A DNA stretch of 56,120 nucleotides from positions 1-56,120 of IMG/VR virus record IMGVR_UViG_3300036759_000011. One strand, written 5' to 3'. Position 1 is the first letter of the stretch; each line of letters begins with the position of its first letter. Positions 45,870 through 55,146 of the stretch are shown here, one piece after another. Position numbers and translations under genes: made by a program. Source of the DNA: a virus. The notes under the pieces were generated by a model. The model was not told the DNA's origin, ran no database searches, and saw only the letters and a list, made by a program, of their open reading frames with translations.

Positions 45870-47648
45870 TTACACCTTTGCAGCAGCGCGATACCCACGA
45901 GCTAGCTCAGGATAGCGTCTGGCTGCCTCAGTAAGAGCGGCATCAAAGTCCAGCTTATCCTCACGCTGGATTTCCGCAACACGATCAGCGAACATCTTGC
46001 GAGCACGCTGGATACCTTCAGCACTCGTAGTATCCACAGAAAATTCACTAACAGCAGGAGCGAGAGAGCTACCAATCTCTCCATACTGAACCGTTCCACC
46101 CTCAGCGATAGCCTTCAAACAAGACTCGAAATCACCGAGTCCGGCCTCACCAACAGCAAACCGCTTATGAGTCTCTGCCACGATATCCTGCGCGTGGGCA
46201 GAAAGTCCCCATCCACTCTTCCTCATTCCAGCACCCTCAGGCTGCTTGAATTCGGTAATGGACTTGACGAACGTGTCTGCGTTGATTGAGCGATCACGCT
46301 CGACCATCGCAACATGCTCTTCCCACATACGCGGGAACTTCTTACGGAAATCTGCTTCCTCATTGCTGAGGCTAACAGCAGAACGCATACTCTCTACTTC
46401 TCCATGCAGAGTTTGCACAGCAGCGAAAACTTCATCGTCAGTCGCCTCTGCGTTAAGTCCTAGAAGCTCACGGAGATTCAATGCGATACCCTCCCCTCTA
46501 GCATTAGTATTAGGTGGAGATGGAGTAGGTGTGGGAGCACCCGGCCCATATACGGGGAGGGGATCCCTGCGCGATCCAGATTTAATTGCTGGATCATCTG
46601 AGCCATCCTCGTCAGTCCGCGGTGTTGGAGGCGAGCCGGTTCCCGGCTCAGAATGCTCCCACTCTTTCGACTCTGTGTACAGTTTCCCGTACACGCTGGG
46701 CGATACGGCCGAACCACCAAATGGAAGATATCCACTAGTATTACCGGTCCAAATCAGACTGGCGTTAGCAGCATTTCCACCTGGGAATACAACAGTCACA
46801 TTCCGTTGTGAGCCAATCTGACCAAGTACGTGCTCGTATGGCATGACAGCATCCACCATGCCAGCTTCAAGAGACTTCTTAGCGGTAAGCATTCGCCCAC
46901 CACCAAAATGCTCAAAAACGTCCGATGCGTCGGCTCCACGACCCCGTGCTACAGAATCGATAAACTCTTCATACACTTCATCTACTACTTCCTGTCGGTA
47001 CTCCTTTCCTTCCGAGGAGAGCGGCTCGTGCTCGTTTCCTTCCGTCTTGTACTTACCCGCAGAGATGTAAGTAAAGCGACGGCCCTCTTGTGCATCATGT
47101 CCGGACTGATCTTCGTGGACGGTATATACACCGATGCTACCTACACTTCCACTCGGGGTTACATACAGTCCTCCGCGAGCCTGCGAAGCCAGCCAATACG
47201 CCGCCGAACCCGCCATCGTGTTCGCCACCGCATATACAGGCTTGTCGGCATTGTAAATTTCATCGCCCACCTCAGAAATCATATCTGAAGTACCACCAGG
47301 ACTATCGATATCCAGAAGAATGGAATGGACTGCATCATCTTTCATTGCAGCCCTAAACTCACTCTGGAATGATTCCATGCTAGTAGCGCCACTCATCTCA
47401 GTCAAGAGATTCGCTTTGCCAAAGATAGGCCCGTAAAGTGGGAGAATGCCAGTACCCTGGTAACGACGATAGGAATTCTCACTACCATCGTGTTCAGCAT
47501 ACTCTAGACGGGCACGAATCTCCTCATCCGTAAGATATTCCCCACGGATACGGCTATCCACGATACCGAGAATTAGATCAAGCGCCTCAGGAGTGATGAG
47601 CCAAGGCGTTGTCTTGATCTTGTTCACAATCCTAAGGTAATCTCGCAT
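45870..47648 (-). CDS. S49-type capsid maturation protease fused to scaffold
   Basis: A 592-residue protein. The N-terminal 270 residues are an S49/SppA-like serine protease: SILLDIDSPGGTSDMISEVG, TMAGSAAYWLASQA (nucleophile Ser near 147) and SAGKYKTEGN (general-base Lys near 198). Residues about 290-380 are a Pro/Ser/Gly linker, and the C-terminal part is helical (RELLGLNAEATDDEVFAAVQ, HGEVESMRSAVSLS), the scaffold. It shapes the procapsid and then digests scaffold. Confidence 0.88.
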   Translation of the reverse strand: MRDYLRIVNKIKTTPWLITPEALDLILGIVDSRIRGEYLTDEEIRARLEYAEHDGSENSYRRYQGTGILPLYGPIFGKANLLTEMSGATSMESFQSEFRAAMKDDAVHSILLDIDSPGGTSDMISEVGDEIYNADKPVYAVANTMAGSAAYWLASQARGGLYVTPSGSVGSIGVYTVHEDQSGHDAQEGRRFTYISAGKYKTEGNEHEPLSSEGKEYRQEVVDEVYEEFIDSVARGRGADASDVFEHFGGGRMLTAKKSLEAGMVDAVMPYEHVLGQIGSQRNVTVVFPGGNAANASLIWTGNTSGYLPFGGSAVSPSVYGKLYTESKEWEHSEPGTGSPPTPRTDEDGSDDPAIKSGSRRDPLPVYGPGAPTPTPSPPNTNARGEGIALNLRELLGLNAEATDDEVFAAVQTLHGEVESMRSAVSLSNEEADFRKKFPRMWEEHVAMVERDRSINADTFVKSITEFKQPEGAGMRKSGWGLSAHAQDIVAETHKRFAVGEAGLGDFESCLKAIAEGGTVQYGEIGSSLAPAVSEFSVDTTSAEGIQRARKMFADRVAEIQREDKLDFDAALTEAARRYPELARGYRAAAKV

Positions 47649-47656
47649 CTCACCCC

Positions 47657-49147
47657 CTACTGTGGCGCGTTGACAGGCTTACCGGAGTTACCACCATCAC
47701 TACCAGCCGGTTTAACACTACCTTTCCCGTTACCACTAGTGGCATCCTGTGCAGCACTTGGAGCGCCAATGTTAGCTCTTTGGACACTAGTTTGATCGTA
47801 CTTGGTAGTGTCTTGTAGAGCAGGCATATCGAATACTCCACGGATCCACTGTTCTGTGGTAAGATCCATCGTGATGCCTTCCTGGGAAAGCAGATTGGCA
47901 ATCGCAGCACCAAGCATTTGCAGATCGCGCGAGTCGCCAATATTTCTGACCTTCAACTGCGGAAAATTCTTGGTTGGGTAGTTGTATACTACCAACTCAG
48001 GAATCAAGTACATGTTAACTACGTCCGCAATGTAGTTCGCCACGTACCGCAGAGCCTTCATAAAAAGATCTGCTTGCACGCCACCAACTGCGCGCGATCC
48101 CTGGCCTTGGCCGCCGACACCCAACGCAAGAAATTGGCCCATGACGTTCATCAGAATCATCATGTTGTGATGGTCCGCAGATTCCATCACGTTGACCAAT
48201 TGCCCCTTAAGTTCGGCGAATTCCACTTCCACGTTAGGTGTAAGCAGCATGAAAGCTTCTTCGTTCGTTCTAAGATTCCTGAGCATGGTACGCAGAATCG
48301 TCTTGTCGCTATCCTTGTATCCGGCAGCTAACTTACCGACAGGCACGCCAATACCGTGACGTTCCTTCTGGATAGCATCAATCTTATACAAGTGATTCTT
48401 GTAGTACCAATGCATATACGCAGTCCTCAGCAGGCTACGACCTGTCAAGTCTCCCGATCTGCGCCCAAACGTGAAAATCATGATTTTGTTGATAGGCAGA
48501 GTTACATCCTGAGTCTTACCACCAGCCTTGATAGCTCCCTGGACAATTTGGACAGGCCCACCATTATCGTCGTATTCAATTTCCTTGACGGTGCTGGTGG
48601 GCCTGACTCCCAACTTCTTCAGCATGGTATACTGCTTCGTGTTTCTGCCCTTACCTTTCGCCGTCCACTCACGAAGCTCGTATACCTTCTCAAGAATGGC
48701 ATACCCGTCCTCATACATATGGAGAACATCCTCCAGAGAATTGAGGAAAGGCGCGCTCATTCCTTCAGCAAGGTTAGACCAGCAGAAATCAGCAATCTCA
48801 ACATTCTGGTCATCATTGTCATATGGCTGCATGTAAAACTCGGCACCGAGAACAGGCGTCTTGGCAGCACGCATAGATACATCTACGCCAGCATCATTCA
48901 TCATCTGCCCATACGTCTGTAGACGCTGGGACGGAGACACCAACGCTGGGACTAGTTCACGAATCTGCGATGGCTGGGAGCTACCAAGCTCAGCATCCAA
49001 CTCAGGTGGCTCAATGTTAGCCAGTTGTCCTGACTGGTAACTAGTTCCCTGTGGAGTATTCTTCGCAGGTGTTGCCATCTGTAAATCGATGGCCTCCTCA
49101 TTCAAACCCCGCACAGGCGGAGCGCCGTTACGTTTGAACCAAACCAT
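47657..49147 (-). CDS. Portal protein
   Basis: A 496-residue Mu gp29/DUF935-like portal. LQTYGQMMNDAGVDVSMRAA, EFYMQPYDND, FGRRSGDLTGRSLLRTAYMH, WYYKNHLYKIDAIQKERHGI and VPVGKLAAGYKDSDKTILRT are characteristic. It forms the DNA channel at the capsid vertex. One-base overlap with TerL upstream. Confidence 0.88.
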   Translation of the reverse strand: MVWFKRNGAPPVRGLNEEAIDLQMATPAKNTPQGTSYQSGQLANIEPPELDAELGSSQPSQIRELVPALVSPSQRLQTYGQMMNDAGVDVSMRAAKTPVLGAEFYMQPYDNDDQNVEIADFCWSNLAEGMSAPFLNSLEDVLHMYEDGYAILEKVYELREWTAKGKGRNTKQYTMLKKLGVRPTSTVKEIEYDDNGGPVQIVQGAIKAGGKTQDVTLPINKIMIFTFGRRSGDLTGRSLLRTAYMHWYYKNHLYKIDAIQKERHGIGVPVGKLAAGYKDSDKTILRTMLRNLRTNEEAFMLLTPNVEVEFAELKGQLVNVMESADHHNMMILMNVMGQFLALGVGGQGQGSRAVGGVQADLFMKALRYVANYIADVVNMYLIPELVVYNYPTKNFPQLKVRNIGDSRDLQMLGAAIANLLSQEGITMDLTTEQWIRGVFDMPALQDTTKYDQTSVQRANIGAPSAAQDATSGNGKGSVKPAGSDGGNSGKPVNAPQ

Positions 49148-50604
49148 TAGAAACCTACTGCCTGATTAAGACTTATGCCGGTTTCCATCGTAACCTCTGA
49201 ATTAAGAGTCAAGAAACTCTCGCTTTCAGATCCCCTATAATTCTGACCATATACATCTTCTAGATGTGTACCCGCACCAGCCACAAAATGCGGACCGATG
49301 AAATATCTCAATGCGTCACAAGTGTGGTCATCCACCTTGTGTTGGATGTTGTGGTCGCCGGATTGTTCGTTTAGATCGGTCCTAGCTGTAGCACTCTGCT
49401 CCTTGACGTGTAGTTGGTTAATCTCACGTGTGAGATTAGTGCAGCTAGGATCGACAAACAACTTCGGCGTGACCTGTTCTATCTCTCCCGTCTCTTCATT
49501 CTTGATTTGAGTCTTGAGCATACGCTTGATCTGCTCAACACCGTGCTTCCAAGGGATATCCATGCTACCAACGTGACCAAGACCAGTCAGCGCAAGAGTT
49601 GCAGCCTCATCCGGGCCACGCAAATCGCCCCACATTGCATCTATGTGATATCCTGGGGGCTGGTCACGTTCCTGTAGCGCTTTTCCGTGCTCATACGTAG
49701 CTTTATATCGCTCGTAATACTCTCTCCAGACGTAACACGTATCATCTGGCCCGACTTGAATATCAAGGCAGACGAAGGGGTTACTGAAACCATAGTCGAA
49801 GGCCAAGTAATTCGCCCAATCGGGTCGAAAAACGTGTGGTTGCACATGGATCTTGTCGTCCCACTCCTCATAAATAGATCCACTCATCGCCGTGAAGCTC
49901 GCACCATACTCCTGTGCGAAGTATAGTGGCGATGCTACCTTCTTGATTCTTTGGATTTCAGGATTATTGATCCCGCCTGGGTATCTAACAGGGTTCATCC
50001 AGCTTGGGAACTGCCAGCTTTTATACATCTTATTGCCTTGCTGCCCAAGCGTCCACATGCCGTGATACCAGTTGAATCCCTTAGGCGTGCTGGGGAAGTC
50101 ACACGAACCCAAAAGATCGCTTAGCGCCGGTTCGATATACGTTTCCCATGTAGCAAGAGAGTGCTTAGCGGCCTCACTCATGATGACGTGCGACAAGCCT
50201 TCCCCCAGAAGGTTATCAGGCCGCTCAGCACTCACCACCATGATATGTGCATTCCACGGAGTTTCAATATACATATCACCCTGGTGAAGGCTGTAGCCTT
50301 TCTTGCAATATTTCAGAAGATTCAGCTTACGATAATCATCGTATACAACTCTAAACTCTTTCTCGCCAAGCCGGTACGAGGGAGCCACAATCCAGTTATA
50401 CGAGTCAGGCACGAACGATTTATGCGTCATCCGATGCCCAGCTACCTGACTCTTACCATAACGACGACCACAACAGGCGATATTGAACCGGGCATCAGAG
50501 TACAGATACTCTTTTTGCCCGGGTGAATGCGCCTGGAAGCCAACCTTTTTGTACAAGGTTGCGGCGTCGATGCCTGGTTCAGCTTGTGGTTGTGCTAGTG
50601 CCAT
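49147..50604 (-). CDS. Terminase large subunit
   Basis: A 485-residue packaging motor. Walker A CGRRYGKSQ (residues about 44-52), RPDNLLGEGLSHVIMSEAAK (Walker B region), then the RNase H-like nuclease: YLAFDYGFSNPFVCLDIQVG with the first Asp, DAMWGDLRGPDEAATLALTG, and a C-terminal DDHTCDALRYFI. It cuts concatemers and pumps DNA into procapsids. Confidence 0.92.
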   Translation of the reverse strand: MALAQPQAEPGIDAATLYKKVGFQAHSPGQKEYLYSDARFNIACCGRRYGKSQVAGHRMTHKSFVPDSYNWIVAPSYRLGEKEFRVVYDDYRKLNLLKYCKKGYSLHQGDMYIETPWNAHIMVVSAERPDNLLGEGLSHVIMSEAAKHSLATWETYIEPALSDLLGSCDFPSTPKGFNWYHGMWTLGQQGNKMYKSWQFPSWMNPVRYPGGINNPEIQRIKKVASPLYFAQEYGASFTAMSGSIYEEWDDKIHVQPHVFRPDWANYLAFDYGFSNPFVCLDIQVGPDDTCYVWREYYERYKATYEHGKALQERDQPPGYHIDAMWGDLRGPDEAATLALTGLGHVGSMDIPWKHGVEQIKRMLKTQIKNEETGEIEQVTPKLFVDPSCTNLTREINQLHVKEQSATARTDLNEQSGDHNIQHKVDDHTCDALRYFIGPHFVAGAGTHLEDVYGQNYRGSESESFLTLNSEVTMETGISLNQAVGF

Positions 50605-51965
50605 TAGAAGAGATTGTACTTCGCGTTTAGATAATCGACAGTGGCGTTTCTTTCGGTATCATTCAGAGCACGGTTATACACCAAAACCTCAGCCACGTCG
50701 CACTTCGCTGGGAAGGTTTGGTCATCATTCCTGATACCAAGTGCCAGACCCACCAATCCATTAGTACCAGCATTCCCTGTCGTTTTAAGAGTTTTATTCT
50801 CCCAAACATTCGTTGTGGCGTCGCCACCAAGCATCACACTCATACACGTAAGCGGCATGGGCCAGTTTGAGGCACGGTTATAGGTGATATCTGTCCCACC
50901 AGCCCACATATTCACTTTGTTAGTATTGTCAGCATGGTAAAGCAGAGGTGGCCCGCCATTCCCGGAGAACCAAACCTGAGTAACATTCCCACCAGACGTT
51001 TGGGACACTACGATAAAAACCGTCACAGGTGTGGCGTAATTCAGACCGATCGCATCAATGCCCTTACTCGGATCGCAAAAGAGAGAATCATTGACTCCAT
51101 CAAATCTGACTACTTTACGACCTGTATCAATGGCAAGTAAAGGCTGCTTGGTAGCATTAGTTTGTGTAAGATGATGCCCATAACCAGATAGATCCAACCA
51201 TTCTGCTATAGGCGTGCCATCGGCTCTAGGAATATGACTAGCGTCAGCCCAGAGCCCCAAGCTAGAATCCCGCACAGGAGGGAGGCTGCTGGTGAAAGCA
51301 TCAGGAATATATGTAGCTGCGCCAGGCCCGCCAATCCATCTGTATCTGGCGGTTATTCTCCCAATATGACAGTTAGCACCCTTGTTATATAGAATTGGGT
51401 ACCACCAAGGCTCAGTAACAGTTTGTTGTGGTGAAGTTTGCCACCCAGTAGAAAATCGCTTGTAAACGGTTGGCAATTCTGGTACTGAAATCTCCAAGCC
51501 AATATTAAGAGGGGTGGGACTTAGGAAAGCTTCATCAGGAGTCATGGGATACCAATTTTGAGCTACTTCGGCATTACTATGATTACCTGAATCTCCATGC
51601 CATCTGATATCAATATCGATCTTTTCCTGGAAACTGAATCCCATCGCAAGCGCAGTATACAGATCGGGCCTTTTAATTTTAATAGGAGTCATCCCATAAT
51701 CATTGGGATCAACTCCTCTTAGCCCGACCCATCCCGAGATATAAAGCCAAGCACTTGGGCTTCCTTGGCTTTCCATTTGCCTAAAGCCATCAACTCCTGC
51801 ATATGTAACACGAGGCTTTGTAACCCAAATCTGCTTAGCAAGATTCCAGTAGCACCGCTCAAGTGGCAGAGATGGATCAATACGGACGTGCCCGACAGCC
51901 CCATCATCAGTAGGAGCACCAAGTCCGCTAACAGTGCTGGCTATCACTAACCAGCACCAATCCAA
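50604..51965 (-). CDS. LamG/concanavalin-like surface protein
   Basis: A 453-residue protein. The C-terminal half is a laminin-G/concanavalin-like lectin domain: WLDLSGYGHHLTQTNATKQP, VVRFDGVNDSLFCDP, VTVFIVVSQTSGGN and CDVAEVLVYNRALNDTERNA. The N-terminal half is aromatic and Pro-rich (QNWYPMTPDEAFLSPTPLNI). It lies between the small and large terminase genes, an odd place for a virion adhesin. It probably decorates the capsid and binds glycans. Confidence 0.7.
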   Translation of the reverse strand: MDWCWLVIASTVSGLGAPTDDGAVGHVRIDPSLPLERCYWNLAKQIWVTKPRVTYAGVDGFRQMESQGSPSAWLYISGWVGLRGVDPNDYGMTPIKIKRPDLYTALAMGFSFQEKIDIDIRWHGDSGNHSNAEVAQNWYPMTPDEAFLSPTPLNIGLEISVPELPTVYKRFSTGWQTSPQQTVTEPWWYPILYNKGANCHIGRITARYRWIGGPGAATYIPDAFTSSLPPVRDSSLGLWADASHIPRADGTPIAEWLDLSGYGHHLTQTNATKQPLLAIDTGRKVVRFDGVNDSLFCDPSKGIDAIGLNYATPVTVFIVVSQTSGGNVTQVWFSGNGGPPLLYHADNTNKVNMWAGGTDITYNRASNWPMPLTCMSVMLGGDATTNVWENKTLKTTGNAGTNGLVGLALGIRNDDQTFPAKCDVAEVLVYNRALNDTERNATVDYLNAKYNLF

Positions 51966-53890
51966 CGCAGTTTCAGGTTAGTATCGAGAACTTCGCCACT
52001 CCCGACACTACCGGAAGGCATTTTTCCTGCCATAACACAGATCAGACTGTGCGCTGTGGGAGTAAATGGTAGATCAGACCAATCTGCGGCCTCAGCCCAG
52101 GTGAAGTGTCTCTCATCACTAGCCAGACCACCAGGATCGGTAGTGCCAGTCAGGCTAGCACTAACGCCTAAGCCTCCCGTTAGTGGTGCTGTGATAGGTG
52201 CAGTACCTTCACCAGAGTTATACTGGAACCAATATGGAGCAATCGTAAGCGCCTTGCTGCTATCAGGTGTAGGCGCACCATTCATTTGACTAATCAAATA
52301 CTCCTGCAAATGGAAGCCAGCAGCGTAAAACTCGCCTGCAAATTCAATATCAATGGGCATCATACCGAACCCACCAGGCTGTCCCTGATAAACCATTGCG
52401 CCTACGGGGATTGTTCCCTTGCTCCCAGATGTGCAAGTACACCCAGTAATGTCGTTAGTTCCAGTATTAATCCCCGTATATGTGATATAATTGTCACGGA
52501 TCTGAATAGTCCCACTCGGAGAAGTTAGTGGATAAGCCGCGTGACCCTCTCCGACATATGTTACGACACTAATTACGCCCGTTCCACCAGTAAAAGCGGC
52601 GCTACTCAGGTCAACTGAGGTGTCTAGATGGCTAAACCACTTGCCATACGGCACCGCATTACTGAATTTACAGTACTGAATGAGATTAGCGCCGCTCTTG
52701 TCACTCAGATCCATAGCCCAAGTATCTGCTTGGACCAATGCATCAAAGGGTTCAGTCTCCCACCAACTCTTATTAGCGTTCCAAGTCAGATCAAGGAAGG
52801 CATCGATTCCCACCGGACGACACACCCCCGGCACACCATCAGTCTTATCGGTACTATTCGCGTTCAACGCGGTGCGCGTTGCCCCGAAATAAACCGGCAC
52901 AGAGCCCGAGGGGAACGAACCAGTCTTGTTATTCACAGATGGAGCGGTAAAACTGTCCGCAGCGTTGCCCGCAGCGTCAGCAATCCACGGCGCACTTCCT
53001 GGCTTTGTATATGTTACCGTAACTGACTCTCCTGCAAGCACGCTCGCACCCAGCGTAAGCGTGACAGTATTCGTTGTAGCCACAGCAGCCGTTACCGCCC
53101 TATTACCCGAACCCGCTCCCGTTACTGCAAATGCCCCGATCGGCGCAGTTGTAGTATTTAGATTCTCGCTAAAGGTAATAGTGAGTGTAGTTCCGGCGCT
53201 ATTGACACTCAGGGCAGTTGGATACGGGGTGATCGTATCCGGAGCCGTGCCAGTCCCGCTATTAATCGCCGCAATCGAAAAAGACGCTACGTCATTCAGT
53301 GCAACATCTTCCAGCACAGGATCGGCACCAGGCTTATTATACGTCAGTACCAGATAAGTACCTGAGACGACCGGGCCGGCATACGCCAGACTAAGTGTAT
53401 TAGCCGTAGGCGCAGTAATCGCCGTGATCGTCTCGTTAAAGGTGAAGGCGGTAAGCAGGCTAGCAAGTTCAGGACCCGTGTATGCTCTCAGGTTCTCACT
53501 GAACGTAAGCACTACATGCGTGTCATCTGCTACTGCACTTGAGGGGAGCGGAGGAAGTACATCTGGCCCACCACCGTTACCACTGATAGTCAGGTTAAAC
53601 TGTTCAGGCGTTCTTTGCTGCGTAGTCGGTTCATACACGGTTTCAATTAGGATGATGCTTTGGCCTGTGGGGGATATCACATAAGTGGGTGCGGGAGGTT
53701 GTGTAGGCACGAACTCATAACTGAATCCCTTGCCAGGCTCGATAGGCATACCGATGCTAGTCGTGACGTTAATGTCACCCACGTAGACAGGGCTAGCATT
53801 GTCCTCAGGATTAAGAATCACCAAGTTAACGACAGTAGAGACTGCTGTTTTCTCGTTAGCAGTTAGAGCTACTGATCGCTGTGTAATCAT
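51947..53890 (-). CDS. Multi-Ig-like (SwmB-type) surface protein
   Basis: A 647-residue protein. Residues about 115-330 contain two SwmB-type Ig-like repeats: ADDTHVVLTFSENL ... LVLTYNKPGADPVLE, and SAGTTLTITFSENL ... VTVTYTKPGSAPWIADAAGN. Then a PSG-type linker leads to a beta-rich module with ITYTGINTGTNDITGCTC, DNYITYTG. Such repeats are stalks of cell-surface adhesins, so this is likely a head-surface fibre. Its coding overlap with the LamG gene (19 bases) suggests the two act together. Confidence 0.7.
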   Translation of the reverse strand: MITQRSVALTANEKTAVSTVVNLVILNPEDNASPVYVGDINVTTSIGMPIEPGKGFSYEFVPTQPPAPTYVISPTGQSIILIETVYEPTTQQRTPEQFNLTISGNGGGPDVLPPLPSSAVADDTHVVLTFSENLRAYTGPELASLLTAFTFNETITAITAPTANTLSLAYAGPVVSGTYLVLTYNKPGADPVLEDVALNDVASFSIAAINSGTGTAPDTITPYPTALSVNSAGTTLTITFSENLNTTTAPIGAFAVTGAGSGNRAVTAAVATTNTVTLTLGASVLAGESVTVTYTKPGSAPWIADAAGNAADSFTAPSVNNKTGSFPSGSVPVYFGATRTALNANSTDKTDGVPGVCRPVGIDAFLDLTWNANKSWWETEPFDALVQADTWAMDLSDKSGANLIQYCKFSNAVPYGKWFSHLDTSVDLSSAAFTGGTGVISVVTYVGEGHAAYPLTSPSGTIQIRDNYITYTGINTGTNDITGCTCTSGSKGTIPVGAMVYQGQPGGFGMMPIDIEFAGEFYAAGFHLQEYLISQMNGAPTPDSSKALTIAPYWFQYNSGEGTAPITAPLTGGLGVSASLTGTTDPGGLASDERHFTWAEAADWSDLPFTPTAHSLICVMAGKMPSGSVGSGEVLDTNLKLRWIGAG

Positions 53891-53899
53891 GACAAGAGG

Positions 53900-54208
53900 T
53901 TACTTGGTAGTAGAGGGAGCTTGCAGTTCCTTAATCAGATTCTTGATCGGGTCGCCATCGTCCTTCGCATCGTTAATGGCATACTCGATAACTGCCTTAG
54001 CCGCAGACAGTCTTGTGCTCTCGCTGTGTGCGTTGTTAGCAAGCCACACTACTTGTGCAGCTGCGGCTGCTGCCTGTGTCTTGAAGAAGTCTCTGGTAAG
54101 CTCTTCTACATTTTCAGGCACGCCATTCTTACTCAGCTCGTATTCTGCTTTGATGGCTTTTTGATAATTTTTAAGCTCTTCTTGCAAGTTTTCATCGTCT
54201 AGAGCCAT
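53900..54208 (-). CDS. Terminase small subunit candidate
   Basis: The first gene of the late operon, 102 residues, helical: MALDDENLQEELKNYQKAIK, AQVVWLANNAHSESTRLSAA, KAVIEYAINDAKDDGDPIKN. The ALA-rich repeat with a conserved N-x-A-x-S-E-S-T-R-L-x-A-A-K segment resembles TerS oligomerisation helices, and position before the terminase is right. A clear HTH is not visible, so this is a candidate, not a certainty. Confidence 0.55.
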   Translation of the reverse strand: MALDDENLQEELKNYQKAIKAEYELSKNGVPENVEELTRDFFKTQAAAAAAQVVWLANNAHSESTRLSAAKAVIEYAINDAKDDGDPIKNLIKELQAPSTTK

Positions 54209-54380
54209 TCGTGGACTCCTTCGGTTTCAGGATTGCTGTGATTTGTAAGCCCTTCTCTCGCGTGCGCGCGTGGAGACGTACTGTGACCCGGAAATCGGCT
54301 CCGAGGCCGGGAGACGGCTTGTGGTGAACGCTGGGGAGGCATCGCGCAGGTGGGCTCGTTCACGGCCGAGGAGCCATGAA

Positions 54381-54394
54381 CGAACATACGTTCG
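54381..54394. promoter_or_regulatory. Perfect LexA/SOS-type box in the late promoter region
   Basis: CGAACATACGTTCG matches CGAAC-N4-GTTCG perfectly. On the minus strand it lies about 25-40 bases downstream of the start expected from the extended -10 at 54426-54434, so binding would block the late operon. This links late expression to DNA damage or to a phage repressor. Confidence 0.65.
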
Positions 54395-54425
54395 TAAGTA
54401 CGGGCGTTCGTCCCAAACCTGGGTA

Positions 54426-54434
54426 AGTATACCA
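54426..54434 (-). promoter_or_regulatory. Late promoter candidate (extended -10)
   Basis: On the minus strand the sequence reads TGGTATACT, an extended -10 (TG-N-TATACT). No good -35 stands 17 bases away, as is normal for extended -10 promoters or activator-dependent late promoters. It is about 220 bases before the first late gene. Confidence 0.5.
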
Positions 54435-54527
54435 CGTTACTCAGTGGGGAGCTTATAAGTTAGTTCTTACTAACTTATTGATTTTATCGTTGGTACATTC
54501 TAAAAGACGGTTCCAAGTGCTTACCCC

Positions 54528-54589
54528 CCATTCGGGGAGTATAGTTCCTAGACCATTGGGGGGTATCATCCTATACCTTTGGGGGGTGT
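54528..54589 (+). repeat. Three iteron-like direct repeats
   Basis: CCATTCGGGGAGTAT (54528-54542), CCATTGGGGGGTAT (54553-54566) and CCTTTGGGGGGTGT (54576-54589) recur every 25 and 23 bases, about two helical turns apart, with shared flanking TTCCTA/TCATCCTA. They could be binding sites for a replication initiator or activator. Confidence 0.6.
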
Positions 54590-54660
54590 GCTAGGGAAGG
54601 GGGTCGGCTATAGTGAGGGAGTGAGGTTGATGGAGAGAGCGAGTTGAGAGGAAGTGAGAG

Positions 54661-54837
54661 ATGAGAGTCATCACAATTGAAGTGTATGATCACACTCCGA
54701 TGGAGGAAGTGCGGGATATCATCAACTGTATCGTCGCGCTAGGAGTCCCTGCCAATAAGGTAGCGTTCATGGACGAACCAGAGCTGAGGGATCCTTGGTT
54801 GGACTCCGAGGAAGCCTGCGAGATTGAAGCCTGGTAG
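54661..54837 (+). CDS. Small hypothetical protein (58 aa)
   Basis: ATG 54661 after AGAGGAAG. MRVITIEVYDHTPMEEVRDI, INCIVALGVPANKVAFMDEP, then an acidic end (DSEEACEIEAW). A beta-alpha-beta mini-domain resembling the product at 3210. First gene right of the control region. Confidence 0.65.
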   Translation: MRVITIEVYDHTPMEEVRDIINCIVALGVPANKVAFMDEPELRDPWLDSEEACEIEAW

Positions 54838-54840
54838 ATA

Positions 54841-54899
54841 GTTAGGCGTGAACTATACCAACGTATAGTTCACATCTAACACTCTGTCAGCTAGAGTGT
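54841..54899 (+). other. Two consecutive intercistronic hairpins
   Basis: GTGAACTATA (54848-54857) pairs with TATAGTTCAC (54864-54873), extended after a 2x2 internal loop by GTTAG/CTAAC. ACACTCT (54879-54885) pairs with AGAGTGT (54893-54899). ACGGGAGG of the next gene follows. The same layout recurs at 55147. Confidence 0.65.
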
Positions 54900-54932
54900 A
54901 GTTGTAAGGCAAAACCGAACGGGAGGAACGGA

Positions 54933-55139
54933 ATGACCCGCGAACAGTATGACTACCTGGCGCAGTATGTCAGTGGGTACACTGGTACCAAGGTGGTCAG
55001 CATCAATTTCGAGATCGATGGTTCGATGATCCTCGTAACCGAGCATCCGTCAAGCTGGGATTTTAGCTACCAATACAAGGATCGGGTCTATATCGACGGT
55101 TCAATGCAGGAACTGGACACGAACGAAGTTGCGGTCTAG
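54933..55139 (+). CDS. Small hypothetical protein (68 aa)
   Basis: ATG 54933, ACGGGAGG 7 bases upstream. MTREQYDYLAQYVSGYTGTK, VVSINFEIDGSMILVTEHP, YKDRVYIDGSMQELDTNEVA. A helix followed by alternating beta strands. Bracketed by long hairpins. Function unknown. Confidence 0.65.
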   Translation: MTREQYDYLAQYVSGYTGTKVVSINFEIDGSMILVTEHPSSWDFSYQYKDRVYIDGSMQELDTNEVAV

Positions 55140-55146
55140 CGGATAG

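Larger units (their letters stand above)
54209..54660. other. Divergent early/late control region (452 bases, no gene)
   Basis: Separates the late minus-strand operon from the plus-strand right-end genes. From left: a GC-rich stretch (54240-54370) that could hold the packaging start, next to the TerS candidate; a perfect LexA-type box; a minus-strand extended -10; the hairpin ATAAGTTAG/CTAACTTAT (54455-54478); and three G-rich direct repeats. A TATAGT at 54609-54614 may be the -10 of the plus-strand promoter, but no good -35 is seen. A reading frame on the minus strand (54199-54435) is not protein-like. Confidence 0.6.

Noticed and set aside
54199-54435. Minus-strand reading frame through the control region
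   Set aside because: Its residue composition (Arg, Ser, Pro, His-rich) is unlike phage proteins, it overlaps the first late gene's start and runs through regulatory sites.
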